Notes under the pieces: model-generated
Database searches by the model: none
The model's input: the letters and a program-made list of their open reading frames with translations, nothing else
What the model was told of the DNA's origin: nothing
Made by a program: the position numbers and the translations under genes
Source of the DNA: an uncultured Prevotella sp.
GTDB taxonomy: Bacteria; Bacteroidota; Bacteroidia; Bacteroidales; Bacteroidaceae
NCBI GenBank assembly: GCA_946614435.1
Contig: CAMOGW010000001.1
Location: forward strand, 1-64,000
Length of the DNA: 64,000 bases
Direction: 5' to 3'
Shown: positions 30,974 to 40,098 of the stretch, piece by piece
Layout of the letters: every line of letters begins with the position of its first letter
Position numbering within the stretch: position 1 is the stretch's first letter

Positions 30974-31891
30974 TTATTTGTTCACCTGGAATTTCGTGTC
31001 ACCGTCCTTGAAGAAGGCGTTGATCTGCTTGGCGGCTGCAATACCGGCATTGGTATTGGCTTCTGCGGTCTGAGCGCCCATCTTCTTGGGAGTGGAGAAG
31101 TAGCGGCCTTCGAACTTCTGGAAGTCGGCATTGGCATCAGGCATGATGTCGGTCACGAATTTCAAATCCTGGCGTTCTTCCATCAGCTTCAGCAGTTCCG
31201 GTTCGTTGATGACTTCCTTACGGGCAGTATTCACGAGTATGCCGCCCTTCTTCATCTTGTTCACCAGTGCATAGTTGATGCTCTGCTTCGTCTCAGGTGT
31301 TGCAGGGATGTGGAGCGAAACGACGTCACACATCTCAAACAATGCGTCCTGATTAGCCACAGCGTGAACGCCAGCCTTCTCAATCACTTCTGCGGGGCAG
31401 AAAGCATCGTAGGCATAGACCTCCATACCGAATCCTTTGGCAATGCGCGCTACGTTACGTCCTACGTTTCCGAAAGCCAGAATGCCCAGTTTCTTACCCA
31501 TCAGTTCAGTACCAGCCTTGCCATTATAGAACTGACGAACGGCAAAGACGAGCAGACCGAACACGAGTTCAGCCACTGCGTTGGCATTCTGTCCGGGTGT
31601 ATTCTCGGCCACCACTTTATGAGCGGTTGCAGCAGCGAGGTCAATGTTATCATAGCCTGCACCTGCTCTCACCACAATCTTCAGTTGCTTGGCAGCATCG
31701 AGCACTTCGGCATCCACTTTATCCGAGCGGATGATTAGCGCGTCGGCATCCTTCACTGCATCGAGCAGCTGTGCCTTCTCAGTATATTTCTCCAGCAGAA
31801 CCAGCTCATTGCCAGCTCCCTCAATCTCTTTGCGAATGCCCTCTACGGCAGCTGCTGCAAAAGGCTTCTCGGTTGCAACTAATACTTTCAT
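30974..31891 (-). CDS. serA: D-3-phosphoglycerate dehydrogenase
   Basis: First step of serine synthesis from 3-phosphoglycerate, using NAD. The 305 residues have the D-2-hydroxyacid dehydrogenase landmarks VVRAGAGYDNIDL, LGILAFGNVGRNVARIAKGF (Rossmann fold), VSLHIPATPETKQSIN and VNTARKEVINEPEL. No ACT regulatory domain is present, so this is the short form. The start ATG at 31889-31891 is preferred over in-frame ATGs 15 and 33 bases upstream because a purine-rich GAAAAGAAG precedes it. It follows serC directly. Confidence 0.92.
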   Translation of the reverse strand: MKVLVATEKPFAAAAVEGIRKEIEGAGNELVLLEKYTEKAQLLDAVKDADALIIRSDKVDAEVLDAAKQLKIVVRAGAGYDNIDLAAATAHKVVAENTPGQNANAVAELVFGLLVFAVRQFYNGKAGTELMGKKLGILAFGNVGRNVARIAKGFGMEVYAYDAFCPAEVIEKAGVHAVANQDALFEMCDVVSLHIPATPETKQSINYALVNKMKKGGILVNTARKEVINEPELLKLMEERQDLKFVTDIMPDANADFQKFEGRYFSTPKKMGAQTAEANTNAGIAAAKQINAFFKDGDTKFQVNK

Positions 31892-31907
31892 CTTCTTTTC
31901 ACGCATA

Positions 31908-32978
31908 TTAGTGATTAGCCTCAAATTCCTTCATGCATGCCACGAGTGCCTGACAGCCCTCAATGGTCTGAGCATTGTAGCAAGAAGCACGGAAGCCGCC
32001 CACCGAGCGATGTCCCTTCACGCCGACCATGCCCTTCGAAGTAGCAAAGTCGAGGAAGTCCTTTTCCAGTTCCTTATACTCGTCGGCCATCACGAAGCAG
32101 ATGTTCATCAGCGACCGATCCTCCTCGGCTGTGACAGTGCCACGGAACATCTTATTGCGGTCGATTTCGCCATACACGATCTCTGCGCGCTGCTTAGCCA
32201 ACTTGTCCATAGCCTCTACACCGCCGCTCTTCTTAATCCAGCGCAGTGTCTCCAGAGCCGAATAGATGGGCACCACAGGAGGAGTATTAAACATTGAGCC
32301 CTTATCCACGTGTGTGCGATAGTCGAGCATCGTAGGAATCTCACGAGGAGCCTTGCCCAGTGCATCATCCTTCACGATGACGATGGTCACGCCTGCCATA
32401 GCCAGGTTCTTCTGAGCACCGGCATAGATGGCATCATACTTGGCCACGTCTATAGGACGGCTGAAGATGTCGGACGACATATCGGCAATGAGACGTACAG
32501 GCACGTCGAGGTCCTTGCGGATCTCAGTACCGTAGATTGTATTGTTTGTGGTGATGTGCAGATAGTCGGCATCGGCGGGAACCGTCCAGCCCTTCGGAAT
32601 GAAGGTATAGTTGGCATCGGCAGAAGAAGCCACTTCCACTACCTCGCCGAACAACTTAGCCTCCTTCATGGCCTTCTTTGCCCAAACGCCCGTGTTCAGG
32701 TAGGCAGCCTTCTTAATCAGGAAGTTGTAGGGAATCATGCAGAACTCGAGCGAGGCACCACCGCCAAGGAAGATAACCGAATAGCCCTCGGGCACCTGCA
32801 GCAGCTCTTTCACCAGAGCCACGGCCTCATCAACGACGGGCTGGAAGTCCTTTGCACGATGGCTGATCTCCATCAGCGAGAGACCAGAGCCGTTGAAGTC
32901 TAAACACTGTTTGGCAGTGGCCTCAATCACCTCCCGGGGAAGCATCGAAGGTCCTGCGTTGAAGTTGTACTTCTTCAT
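31908..32978 (-). CDS. serC: Phosphoserine aminotransferase
   Basis: PLP enzyme for the second step of serine synthesis, and possibly for the pyridoxine route. The 356 residues start [17 protein letters not shown]; the PLP lysine lies in [15 protein letters not shown], and [12 protein letters not shown] is near the C-terminus. The gene order serC-serA is standard for Bacteroidales; serB is not in the window. Confidence 0.96.
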   Translation of the reverse strand: MKKYNFNAGPSMLPREVIEATAKQCLDFNGSGLSLMEISHRAKDFQPVVDEAVALVKELLQVPEGYSVIFLGGGASLEFCMIPYNFLIKKAAYLNTGVWAKKAMKEAKLFGEVVEVASSADANYTFIPKGWTVPADADYLHITTNNTIYGTEIRKDLDVPVRLIADMSSDIFSRPIDVAKYDAIYAGAQKNLAMAGVTIVIVKDDALGKAPREIPTMLDYRTHVDKGSMFNTPPVVPIYSALETLRWIKKSGGVEAMDKLAKQRAEIVYGEIDRNKMFRGTVTAEEDRSLMNICFVMADEYKELEKDFLDFATSKGMVGVKGHRSVGGFRASCYNAQTIEGCQALVACMKEFEANH

Positions 32979-33120
32979 AATTCTAATAAAATATTAATTA
33001 GGTGTTAATACGTTTTCTTTTTACGCTGCGAAATTACAACTTTTCCCTGATATAGACAAATATTTTGGCACAATTTAATGTAAAGCGCCTGTTTTGCTAT
33101 CATTTTGTAATCTTCAGTTG

Positions 33121-33501
33121 TCAGCTGCTTACCTTCTTAACAACCTCTTCGTCGGCAGGCAGCCATCTCACGCTGTCCAGCTCATTCATTCCTAACCAGC
33201 GTGCAGCCTCATGCTCATTCAGATGCAGCGCCTCGGTCTGTAACGAGCAGAGGTAGCAATGCATGGTCAAGTGAAACTTTGGATAGTCATATTCCACAGT
33301 ACACACGAACCGTTCCACGCTGATTTCCGCAGACAGTTCCTCGCGTATTTCCCTGCACAGCGCCTCTTCGGGCGATTCTCCCTGTTCTATTTTTCCGCCC
33401 GGGAACTCCCACCAGTCTTTCCACTCGCCATAACCCCGCTGAGTGGCGAAGACCTTCTCTCCCTTTCGAATAATTGCTGCTACGACTTCAATACTTTTCA
33501 T
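33121..33501 (-). CDS. NUDIX hydrolase (MutT-like)
   Basis: A 126-residue Nudix protein. The Nudix box GKIEQGESPEEALCREIREE lies at about residues 36-55. It resembles small (deoxy)nucleoside triphosphate pyrophosphohydrolases such as MutT/NudG that clear damaged nucleotides. The start MKSIEVVAAIIRK (33501) was preferred to a longer frame that would run into the neighbouring gene's 3' end. Substrate preference is uncertain. Confidence 0.85.
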   Translation of the reverse strand: MKSIEVVAAIIRKGEKVFATQRGYGEWKDWWEFPGGKIEQGESPEEALCREIREELSAEISVERFVCTVEYDYPKFHLTMHCYLCSLQTEALHLNEHEAARWLGMNELDSVRWLPADEEVVKKVSS

Positions 33502-33560
33502 TGCATGAAATTGTCTTTGTTTCTGTGTCAGAAAACCTTGATTGCTCTTAGTTGTTTCTT

Positions 33561-34121
33561 TCAAAACCCCGGTTCTGCCTCGCCACGCAGGAAGGTAATC
33601 CATCCATCCTTTTCTTTGAAGTAAAATCCTTCGAATCGAAGCGTCCTTTCGTCGGCGTAGTCGAAGGTGGCGATATTGGAATAGGCCATGTGTCCACTAT
33701 TAGCACCTTCATATTGAGCATTCAAAAACAGGCAGTTGCGTTTCTCGCCATTTTCCCCTTCTGGGCTATAGTAACTCAGTTTCCATGTGCCTGAGAAGGT
33801 TCCTTCCAAAGGCTCCACATTCTCCCAATCGGTATAGAGTTGCTCCCCGTCGATGGTGACGAGCTTGCGGGTTTGCCATTTGCGCATACCTGTCAGCGTG
33901 CCATCGGCCTGGAAGGTGAGGCGCTCGAAGTAACGCTGCGTGTCGCTGATGTTTTCGTAGTGCCATGTGCCGACCATGAGCGGCCCGTACTGCTCATTCA
34001 GCTTCACGGTCTTTTCGTGTGCCTCCGGGTCGGCATATCTTGGTTCGTCGCTGCTGCAAGAGGCGAGAGAGAAAGCAGCAAGCATCATGAAGGCGATTCT
34101 CCAGAGTTTCATTGTTTTCAT
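33561..34121 (-). CDS. Lipocalin-like lipoprotein
   Basis: 186 residues with a lipoprotein signal peptide ending AAFSLASC (Cys22), so it is membrane-attached. The rest is beta-rich, with MVGTWHYENISDTQRYFERL, ADGTLTGMRKW and GTFSGTWKLSYYS, a pattern of Bacteroidetes lipocalin-like proteins. Ligand unknown. A possible -7 box TAAATTTG is at 34258-34265 on the minus strand, about 140 bases upstream. Confidence 0.65.
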   Translation of the reverse strand: MKTMKLWRIAFMMLAAFSLASCSSDEPRYADPEAHEKTVKLNEQYGPLMVGTWHYENISDTQRYFERLTFQADGTLTGMRKWQTRKLVTIDGEQLYTDWENVEPLEGTFSGTWKLSYYSPEGENGEKRNCLFLNAQYEGANSGHMAYSNIATFDYADERTLRFEGFYFKEKDGWITFLRGEAEPGF

Positions 34122-34483
34122 CTTTCTGCTTCAATTGTTACTTTCATTTAATTTGCCGTTCTGACTAAGGTCTATGCACTCAAATCATTTTGATATTTTA
34201 TACACACGCCTTGTCCTGTTGAATGTCGGACACACTCTTAGTTCTAATTCGACTGTGCAAATTTACGAATTATTATGTGATATCGTTCCCTTTGCCTATA
34301 CCTTTTATGTATTATTAGGTGAAATAGGTTAGTTTTACCAATTATGCTCAAATCTATGATTTCGAGCGTTTTATTGAATCACAATGCTACCAATGCGAAA
34401 TGGCGGAATGAGAGTGGATGAATCACTGGGGAAAAGGCACAAGACGAAGGGGCAATTTAGGTTATATGAGTATAAGCAGCGGT

Positions 34484-34537
34484 AGCGGATTATATAGTCC
34501 GCTATAGCCGATTATGTAATCCGCTGCAGCGGATTAT
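34484..34537. repeat. 22-bp tandem palindromic repeats
   Basis: Two and a half units of 22 bp, each with AGCGGATTAT..TCCGCT-type dyad symmetry (34484-34503, 34506-34525, 34528-34537). They lie in the 624-base gap 34122-34745, which has no gene. They could be protein-binding sites or simply a minisatellite. Confidence 0.7.
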
Positions 34538-34594
34538 CCTGAAATGACCTAAATGACACCGAAGAACAGGACATTTCACCCTCAAAAATATGAA

Positions 34595-34703
34595 GAAGTA
34601 TCCCACAATCGATAATGAAACAAGGAAATATCTTACAATCGATGATGACATAAGGGAACCTCCTACTGAAACAAAGAAGCCTCTCACAACCGATGGTGAA
34701 TCG
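34595..34703. repeat. Degenerate 30-bp repeats
   Basis: At least two 30-bp units (34595-34624, 34625-34654), each with ATC(C/T)(C/T)ACAATCGATRATGA, followed by two more divergent units. They lie between the palindromic repeats and the terminator of the HU-like gene. Confidence 0.6.
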
Positions 34704-34714
34704 CTGTGGGAGGC
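34679..34714 (-). terminator. Terminator after the HU-like gene
   Basis: 10-bp stem with one wobble pair (34679-34688 with 34705-34714), followed on the minus strand by TTCTTTGTTTC. It lies 32 bases after the stop at 34746. Confidence 0.6.
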
Positions 34715-34745
34715 TATAATAAAATAGGTATAGAGGGAAAAGAGG

Positions 34746-35372
34746 CTATTTCACTTCTGTGTATATGAAAGCATGCCCCATGCGAATGCGCTTCAGCTGG
34801 GGACGAGGGCCCTCACAGAGCTGATCGAGATAGCGCTGGGCAAGATGACGACTCAGACCGCTGTGCTCCTTGAAGAAGGTGACGGTGGTGCTGCCTCCGT
34901 TGCTCTTCAGGCTCTGGAGCAGGGCTTTCTGTAACTGCTTCTCATCAGGACGACGGTCGGTGCTCGGAGAGGTGGGGGCGGCATGGAAGCCATTGTTCCA
35001 GCGGAGCACCTTATCCATGAATGCCTTGGAAGGCTGGAAATCGATGCCACGAAGACGCACGTCGTCGGCATGCACCTCAGCAGGATTAACGAACTGGCCT
35101 TCTAATGCGAGACGAGGCGCGAAGGTTCCCATCGGGGTGACGATGCGCTCACCACGAGCCAGATGTTGGGCAGCGGCATTGACGAAATAGTTGAACACGC
35201 TGACGAGCTGATTGCGTGACAGTCCGCTATTGGTGCAGCAGAAGTCATCGAGCTCATCGAGTGTGGTGGAGAGCCGCTGCATGGGTATGGCGTAGAGGAG
35301 GTTGCGGCCCTCAGCATTTTTCATGGGTGAAGGATGCACCTCAAAGGGCATCCCGGTTTCTTTCTTAGGCAT
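34746..35372 (-). CDS. HU/IHF-like DNA-binding protein with C-terminal helical domain
   Basis: 208 residues. The first 125 resemble the Bacteroidetes HU-HIG type of histone-like domain (LSRNQLVSVFNYFVNAAAQH, GERIVTPMGTFAPRL, VRLRGIDFQPSKAFMDKV). After a linker the last 65 residues form a winged-helix-like unit (KEHSGLSRHLAQRYLDQL). It probably binds DNA as part of nucleoid structure or local regulation. It follows the helicase gene in the same direction. Confidence 0.75.
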   Translation of the reverse strand: MPKKETGMPFEVHPSPMKNAEGRNLLYAIPMQRLSTTLDELDDFCCTNSGLSRNQLVSVFNYFVNAAAQHLARGERIVTPMGTFAPRLALEGQFVNPAEVHADDVRLRGIDFQPSKAFMDKVLRWNNGFHAAPTSPSTDRRPDEKQLQKALLQSLKSNGGSTTVTFFKEHSGLSRHLAQRYLDQLCEGPRPQLKRIRMGHAFIYTEVK

Positions 35373-35408
35373 AAGTCTATGCTGTTTTATTTCGTTAGTT
35401 AATCGTTA

Positions 35409-36767
35409 CTATTTCACGGGTTCTACGATTGTGCGCAATCCTTTTATCTTCTGTCCCTTGACGGCTCTCAACAAGGCACCCAGTCGAGTACGGCTGACGG
35501 CTGCATAGGCGTAACGGTCGCTCACGTCGATGCGCCCTATCTCCTGGGGAGTGAGTCCGCCTATCTTGCAGAGGAAGCCCACGATGTCGCCTTTCGAGAT
35601 TTTGTCCTTCTTACCCTTGCCGATGTAGATGGTGGACATGCGGGGCTGGGGAGCTTTCTCGCCATCCGTCCCGGAGGGAGAATGCGTGTTTGCCGTGAGA
35701 TCCCAGTGCTGCAGGCCCTCGCTACTTTGGGGGAGGTTGGAGAGGGCGGTAAGCTCCTCTTCAGGTCCCACGAGAAAGAAGGTGCGGCCCATCTGATCCC
35801 ATCGGGCGGTGCGCCCCACACGATGGATGAGTGCCTCTTCGTTTTGCGGCAGGTGATAATGAATGACGTTGTCGAGATGAGGAATGTCGAGACCGCGCGA
35901 AGCAAGGTCGGTGGCAACGAGCACAGTGGCCGAGCCGTTAGAGAACTTATAGAGTGCATCCTCGCGCTGGCGCTGTTCCAGTCCGCCGTGGAAGGCGCTG
36001 GTGACGAAGCCCTGCTGGCGAAGATACTGATCGACACGCTCCACGGAGTCGCGATAGTTCAGGAAGACGATGCTCTGCTCGTCGCCCAGTTGCAAGAGCA
36101 GACGGCGCAACGTGCCGAGCTTGTCTTTCTCAGGACTATCTACCTGATAGATCTCTACCCTACCCGATACAGGCTCTTCTTCGACGAGATAGTCGAGTCG
36201 CGTGGTGCGCCCCATCTCAACGAAGTGAGGCAGTTGCTCGGCATCGGTAGCCGAGAGCAGTATGCGGCGCTGCAAGGCAGGCAGCTTCTGCAGGAGGCGT
36301 TGCATCTCGTCGTGGAAGCCCATCTCAAGACACTTGTCGAACTCGTCGATCACGAGTATCCGAATCTTGTCGGCTGTGATATTGCCCTTGTCCAGATGGT
36401 CGTTGAGTCGGCCCGGTGTGCCGAACACCACCTGCGGACGGTTCTGTCGCAACACGCGGTGCTCGTCCATGGCGGCTCTTCCACCGTAGCAGCTCTGCGA
36501 ACGGAGTCCTGTTCCCATCGACTTCAACACGCGGTCGGACTGCAATGCCAGCTCGCGGCCAGGCACGATGACAAGGGCCTGCACCTCGTCGATTGAAGCA
36601 TCGAGCAACTGAACCAAAGGCAGCAGATAGGCCAGTGTCTTGCCAGAGCCCGTGGGCGACAGTACAACCACGTCGTTGCGACTGTGCAGGATGGCTCCTG
36701 CAGCCTCGCGCTGCATGTCGTTCAGGCTGTCGATGCGAAGCTTTTGTAAAATATGTTCTGGTTTCAT
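35409..36767 (-). CDS. DEAD-box RNA helicase, DbpA-like
   Basis: A 452-residue superfamily 2 helicase with the Q motif region LNDMQREAAGAIL, Walker A SPTGSGKT, motif II as VIDEFDKC (DEFD rather than DEAD), LLSATDAE, and HRVGRTARW. The last 75 residues form a DbpA-type RNA-binding domain (KKDKISKGDIVGFLCKIGGL), which in E. coli DbpA recognises 23S rRNA hairpin 92. The role is therefore probably large-subunit assembly. A G/C-rich repeat precedes the start. Confidence 0.88.
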   Translation of the reverse strand: MKPEHILQKLRIDSLNDMQREAAGAILHSRNDVVVLSPTGSGKTLAYLLPLVQLLDASIDEVQALVIVPGRELALQSDRVLKSMGTGLRSQSCYGGRAAMDEHRVLRQNRPQVVFGTPGRLNDHLDKGNITADKIRILVIDEFDKCLEMGFHDEMQRLLQKLPALQRRILLSATDAEQLPHFVEMGRTTRLDYLVEEEPVSGRVEIYQVDSPEKDKLGTLRRLLLQLGDEQSIVFLNYRDSVERVDQYLRQQGFVTSAFHGGLEQRQREDALYKFSNGSATVLVATDLASRGLDIPHLDNVIHYHLPQNEEALIHRVGRTARWDQMGRTFFLVGPEEELTALSNLPQSSEGLQHWDLTANTHSPSGTDGEKAPQPRMSTIYIGKGKKDKISKGDIVGFLCKIGGLTPQEIGRIDVSDRYAYAAVSRTRLGALLRAVKGQKIKGLRTIVEPVK

Positions 36768-36785
36768 GATTTGTGCTATTTTTTA

Positions 36786-36899
36786 GGGGGGGGGGGATTT
36801 TGCTGGGATGGGCTGGGACTTTGATGGGATTTTGCTGGGACGGGCTGGGACTTTGATGGGACGGGCTGGGAGATTGCTGGGACTTTGCTGGGAACTGGA
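36786..36899. repeat. G11 run and G-rich minisatellite between mtgA and the helicase
   Basis: Eleven consecutive G (36786-36796), then about 100 bases built from TTTGCTGGGA/TTTGATGGGA and CGGGCTGGGA units, with a larger 32-bp period seen at least twice. The plus strand has more than a dozen GGG tracts with short loops, so quadruplex formation is possible. The transcribed strand of the flanking genes would carry CCC tracts in mRNA. Confidence 0.8.
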
Positions 36900-36908
36900 G
36901 TTGAGGCA

Positions 36909-37628
36909 TCACCTCTTTTTCTTTACGTCCTCTCCTTTCTTGGGAAAGGGCGGCACGAACTTCATTTCGCGCTCTATGCGTTTCTGACGCTTCAGCATGT
37001 AGGGGCTGGGATTCTTCGAACTGAAACGGCGCGGATTGGGCAGCGTTGCTGCAATGAGCGCACACTGGCTGCGCGTGAGCTCCTGAGCCGAACAGCCGAA
37101 ATGCTCCTGCGCCACGGCCTCGGCCCCATAGATGCCCTCGCCCATCTCGATGGAGTTAAGATAGACTTCCATGATGCGCTGCTTTGACCACAGTAGCTCG
37201 ATGAGCGATGTGAAATAGACCTCCAGACCCTTGCGCCACCATGTTCGCCCCGGCCAGAGGAATACGTTCTTGGCCGTCTGCTGACTGATGGTCGATGCGC
37301 CGAGCTTCTGTCTCTCGGGGTGTTCCATGTTGCGCTTGGCCGCATGCTGAATGGCCTCGAAGTCGAAGCCGTGATGACTGAGGAACTTGCCGTCTTCACT
37401 GGCTATGACAGCCACCGGCAGCGAAGGCGAGATTTCATCGAGCGACACCCAGTCGTGGCTCATCTTCAGCTCGCGTCCTTCCTCCACCTGTTCCACCGTT
37501 CTGATCACCATCAGGGGGGTGACCACTACGGGCACGAATCGAAATATGACAACAGAAAGAATCGTGGAAGCAAAAAATGCCACCACGATCCATTGTATTG
37601 TCTTTCTTAATAATCCAAGAATTTTCAA
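36909..37628 (-). CDS. mtgA: Monofunctional peptidoglycan glycosyltransferase
   Basis: Polymerises lipid II into glycan strands at the inner membrane. It has 239 residues with an N-terminal transmembrane anchor (about 10-38). The GT51 motifs are [20 protein letters not shown] (catalytic Glu), [36 protein letters not shown] and [14 protein letters not shown]. No transpeptidase domain is present. The gene follows the OmpA-like lipoprotein after 34 bases. Confidence 0.93.
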   Translation of the reverse strand: MKILGLLRKTIQWIVVAFFASTILSVVIFRFVPVVVTPLMVIRTVEQVEEGRELKMSHDWVSLDEISPSLPVAVIASEDGKFLSHHGFDFEAIQHAAKRNMEHPERQKLGASTISQQTAKNVFLWPGRTWWRKGLEVYFTSLIELLWSKQRIMEVYLNSIEMGEGIYGAEAVAQEHFGCSAQELTRSQCALIAATLPNPRRFSSKNPSPYMLKRQKRIEREMKFVPPFPKKGEDVKKKR

Positions 37629-37662
37629 GCTAAATGCGAATTATCATTCTTACTCCCGAAAA

Positions 37663-38361
37663 CTACTTCAGCGTGCCAGCCTCGGCAGCCTTGATCATGG
37701 CTTCGCTGGCATACATATAGACCTCGACGCGACGGTTCTGAGCCTTACCGGCTTCAGTGGAGTTGTCGGCAACGGGGCTGGCCTCGCCAAAGCCCTGAGT
37801 GCTGCGAATCTGCGTTGCGCCCACTCCCTGCGACTGCAGGTAAGAAGTTACGGCCTGAGCGCGCTGCTGCGAGAGATCCAGGTTTTTCTGAACGCTCTGC
37901 TCTGCGGTGCTGTTCCTCCAGCCAGTATTATCAGTGTAACCCTGTACGCTCACGTCGCAGTCAGTGTTCTGCTTCAGCACGTTAGCGAAGTTGGACAGCG
38001 AATTCATGGCTGTCTGACTCAGCACGGCACTGCTCGTATTGAACAGGATGCCAGAATCGAAGGTGACCTTCACAGCCTGAAGACCGTGAGAGTCGGTCAC
38101 TTCCTCTACCTGAGCGTTCTGAACGGCTTGGGCCTGAGCTTTTACCTTGTCCATCTTCTTACCAATCAAAGCACCGGCACCGGCACCTACAGCCGTACCC
38201 ACGGCTGCGCCCACCAGCGTGTTGCCGGCCAGCTTACCCACTACTGCTCCGAGAACAGCACCACCTGCGGCACCAATAGCCGTACCTTTACCCAGATTGT
38301 TACAACCTGCCATAATAATTCCTGCACAAAGAGTCAGGATAACTACCTTTAACTTTCTCAT
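37663..38361 (-). CDS. OmpA-family lipoprotein with glycine-zipper segment
   Basis: 232 residues. A lipoprotein signal ends in GIIMAGC (Cys20). Residues 25-70 are a glycine-zipper region (AIGAAGGAVLGAVVGKLAG), followed by an OmpA-like peptidoglycan-binding domain containing VQGYTDNTGWRN and the terminal NRRVEVYMY. It is likely a Pal-type envelope anchor. A -7 box TATCTTTG (38412-38419, minus) lies 51 bases before the ATG. Confidence 0.88.
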   Translation of the reverse strand: MRKLKVVILTLCAGIIMAGCNNLGKGTAIGAAGGAVLGAVVGKLAGNTLVGAAVGTAVGAGAGALIGKKMDKVKAQAQAVQNAQVEEVTDSHGLQAVKVTFDSGILFNTSSAVLSQTAMNSLSNFANVLKQNTDCDVSVQGYTDNTGWRNSTAEQSVQKNLDLSQQRAQAVTSYLQSQGVGATQIRSTQGFGEASPVADNSTEAGKAQNRRVEVYMYASEAMIKAAEAGTLK

Positions 38362-38411
38362 AATACTCTAAAATCTAATAAATAATGTGTTAAACGTAAC
38401 TATTTGAGTTG

Positions 38412-38419
38412 CAAAGATA
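38412..38419 (-). promoter_or_regulatory. -7 box of the OmpA-like/mtgA unit
   Basis: Minus strand reads TATCTTTG followed by GCAACTC, a typical Bacteroidetes -7 box with the common downstream GCAA. No TTG is at the ideal -33 distance. Confidence 0.5.
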
Positions 38420-38462
38420 AGCTAATTATTCGGATAATTGTATGTTTTCCAACTTTTTTTAG

Positions 38463-38470
38463 TATTTTTG
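38463..38470 (+). promoter_or_regulatory. -7 box of proS
   Basis: TATTTTTG followed by CACC, 30 bases before the proS ATG. A TTG lies about 22 bases upstream, slightly longer than the usual spacing. Confidence 0.55.
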
Positions 38471-38499
38471 CACCCAAAAATCATTCTTAGAGAAAAATC

Positions 38500-39975
38500 A
38501 TGGCAAAAGAATTAAAAGATTTAACAAAACGGGCCGAGAACTACAGTCAGTGGTATAATGACCTCGTGGTGAAGGCCGACTTGGCCGAGCAGTCAGCTGT
38601 GCGCGGTTGCATGGTGATCAAGCCCTATGGCTATGCCATCTGGGAGAAGATGCAGCAGCAGTTAGACAAGATGTTTAAGGAGACGGGCGCTCAGAACGCC
38701 TACTTCCCCCTGCTCATTCCCAAATCATTTCTTTCAAGAGAAGCCGAACACGTGGAAGGCTTCGCCAAGGAATGCGCCGTGGTGACGCACTACCGACTGA
38801 AAGCCGCCGACGGCGGCGTGGTGGTTGACCCCGCAGCCAAGCTGGAGGAGGAACTGATCATCCGCCCCACATCGGAGACCATCATCTGGAACACTTATAA
38901 GAACTGGATTCACTCCTGGCGCGACCTGCCCCTGATGTGCAACCAGTGGTGCAACGTGATGCGCTGGGAGATGCGCACCCGTCCGTTCCTGCGCACCAGC
39001 GAGTTCCTGTGGCAGGAAGGACACACTGCCCACGCCACGCGTGAAGAGGCTGAGCAGGAGGCACAGAAAATGCTGAAGGTCTATGCCGAGTTTGCAGAGC
39101 AGTGGATGGCCGTGCCTGTGATTCAGGGCGTGAAGAGCGAGACCGAGCGCTTCGCCGGTGCACTCGACACTTATACCATCGAGGCCATGATGCAGGACGG
39201 CAAGGCACTGCAGAGCGGCACCAGCCACTTCCTCGGTCAGAACTTTGCCAAGGCATTCGAAGTGACCTATCTGAACAAGGAGAACAAGCCCGAATACGTG
39301 TGGGCTACGTCATGGGGCGTATCGACTCGCCTGATTGGCGCACTCATCATGACCCACAGCGATGACAACGGTCTGGTGCTGCCTCCGCGTCTGGCCCCCA
39401 TCCAGGTGGTCATCATCCCCATTGCCACCAAGCCCGAGCAGATGGAGCTGGTGAACAAGGAGGTGACACCCATCATTGAGCAGCTGCGCAAGAAGGGCAT
39501 ATCCGTGAAGTTCGACGATGCCGACAACAAGCGTCCCGGATTCAAGTTTGCCGACTACGAGCTGAAGGGCGTTCCCGTGCGCTTAGTGCTGGGTGCGCGC
39601 GACTTGGAGAACGGCACCATCGAGGTGATGCGCCGCGACACGCTGGAGAAAGAGACCCGACCCTTAGAGGGAATCGTGGACTATGTGGAGCAGCTGTTGG
39701 AGGACATTCAGAAGAACATCTTCGAGAAGGCCAAGAACTATCGCGACGCCCACATCTACGAGTGCGACAACTACGAGGAATTCAAGGAGCGCGTGAAGGA
39801 CGGCGGTTTCTTCCTCTGCCACTGGGACGGCACTGCCGAGACCGAGGCTAAGATCAAGGAGGACACACAAGCCACTATCCGCTGCGTGCCTTTCGCCTTT
39901 GAGCAGACACCCGGTGTGGATATGGTGAGCGGAAAGCCTGCAAAGGCACGGGTGATTATCGCGAGAAGCTATTAA
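38500..39975 (+). CDS. proS: Prolyl-tRNA synthetase (archaeal/eukaryotic type)
   Basis: Class II enzyme charging tRNA-Pro. The 491 residues match the short type without the bacterial editing insertion. Landmarks are [20 protein letters not shown], the motif 2 region [20 protein letters not shown], motif 3 [19 protein letters not shown], and a C-terminal zinc-type domain ending in ARSY. The terminal tyrosine is the natural end for this type. After the TAA an in-frame run of 9-bp repeats follows. Confidence 0.95.
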   Translation: MAKELKDLTKRAENYSQWYNDLVVKADLAEQSAVRGCMVIKPYGYAIWEKMQQQLDKMFKETGAQNAYFPLLIPKSFLSREAEHVEGFAKECAVVTHYRLKAADGGVVVDPAAKLEEELIIRPTSETIIWNTYKNWIHSWRDLPLMCNQWCNVMRWEMRTRPFLRTSEFLWQEGHTAHATREEAEQEAQKMLKVYAEFAEQWMAVPVIQGVKSETERFAGALDTYTIEAMMQDGKALQSGTSHFLGQNFAKAFEVTYLNKENKPEYVWATSWGVSTRLIGALIMTHSDDNGLVLPPRLAPIQVVIIPIATKPEQMELVNKEVTPIIEQLRKKGISVKFDDADNKRPGFKFADYELKGVPVRLVLGARDLENGTIEVMRRDTLEKETRPLEGIVDYVEQLLEDIQKNIFEKAKNYRDAHIYECDNYEEFKERVKDGGFFLCHWDGTAETEAKIKEDTQATIRCVPFAFEQTPGVDMVSGKPAKARVIIARSY

Positions 39976-39980
39976 GAGGG

Positions 39981-40043
39981 CTCAGAGAACTCGGAGAGCT
40001 CAGAGGACTCGGAGAACTCAGAGAACTCGGAGAACTCAGAGGA
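39981..40043. repeat. Seven 9-bp tandem repeats after proS
   Basis: Seven units of CTC(A/G)GAG(A/G)(A/G). They are in the proS frame directly after its stop, so readthrough would add a 35-residue Ser/Glu/Asn-rich tail before the next TAA (about 40081). Most likely a noncoding minisatellite. Confidence 0.8.
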
Positions 40044-40098
40044 CTCCCCCCAAACCAAAAAAAGAGAACCAATCTTTAAATAAAAAGAAAGAAAAAAA

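Noticed and set aside
36325..37065. 246-codon minus-strand frame across the G-rich repeat
   Set aside because: Its Pro/Ser/Gln-rich middle is the repeat read as protein, and both ends are other-frame readings of mtgA and the helicase.
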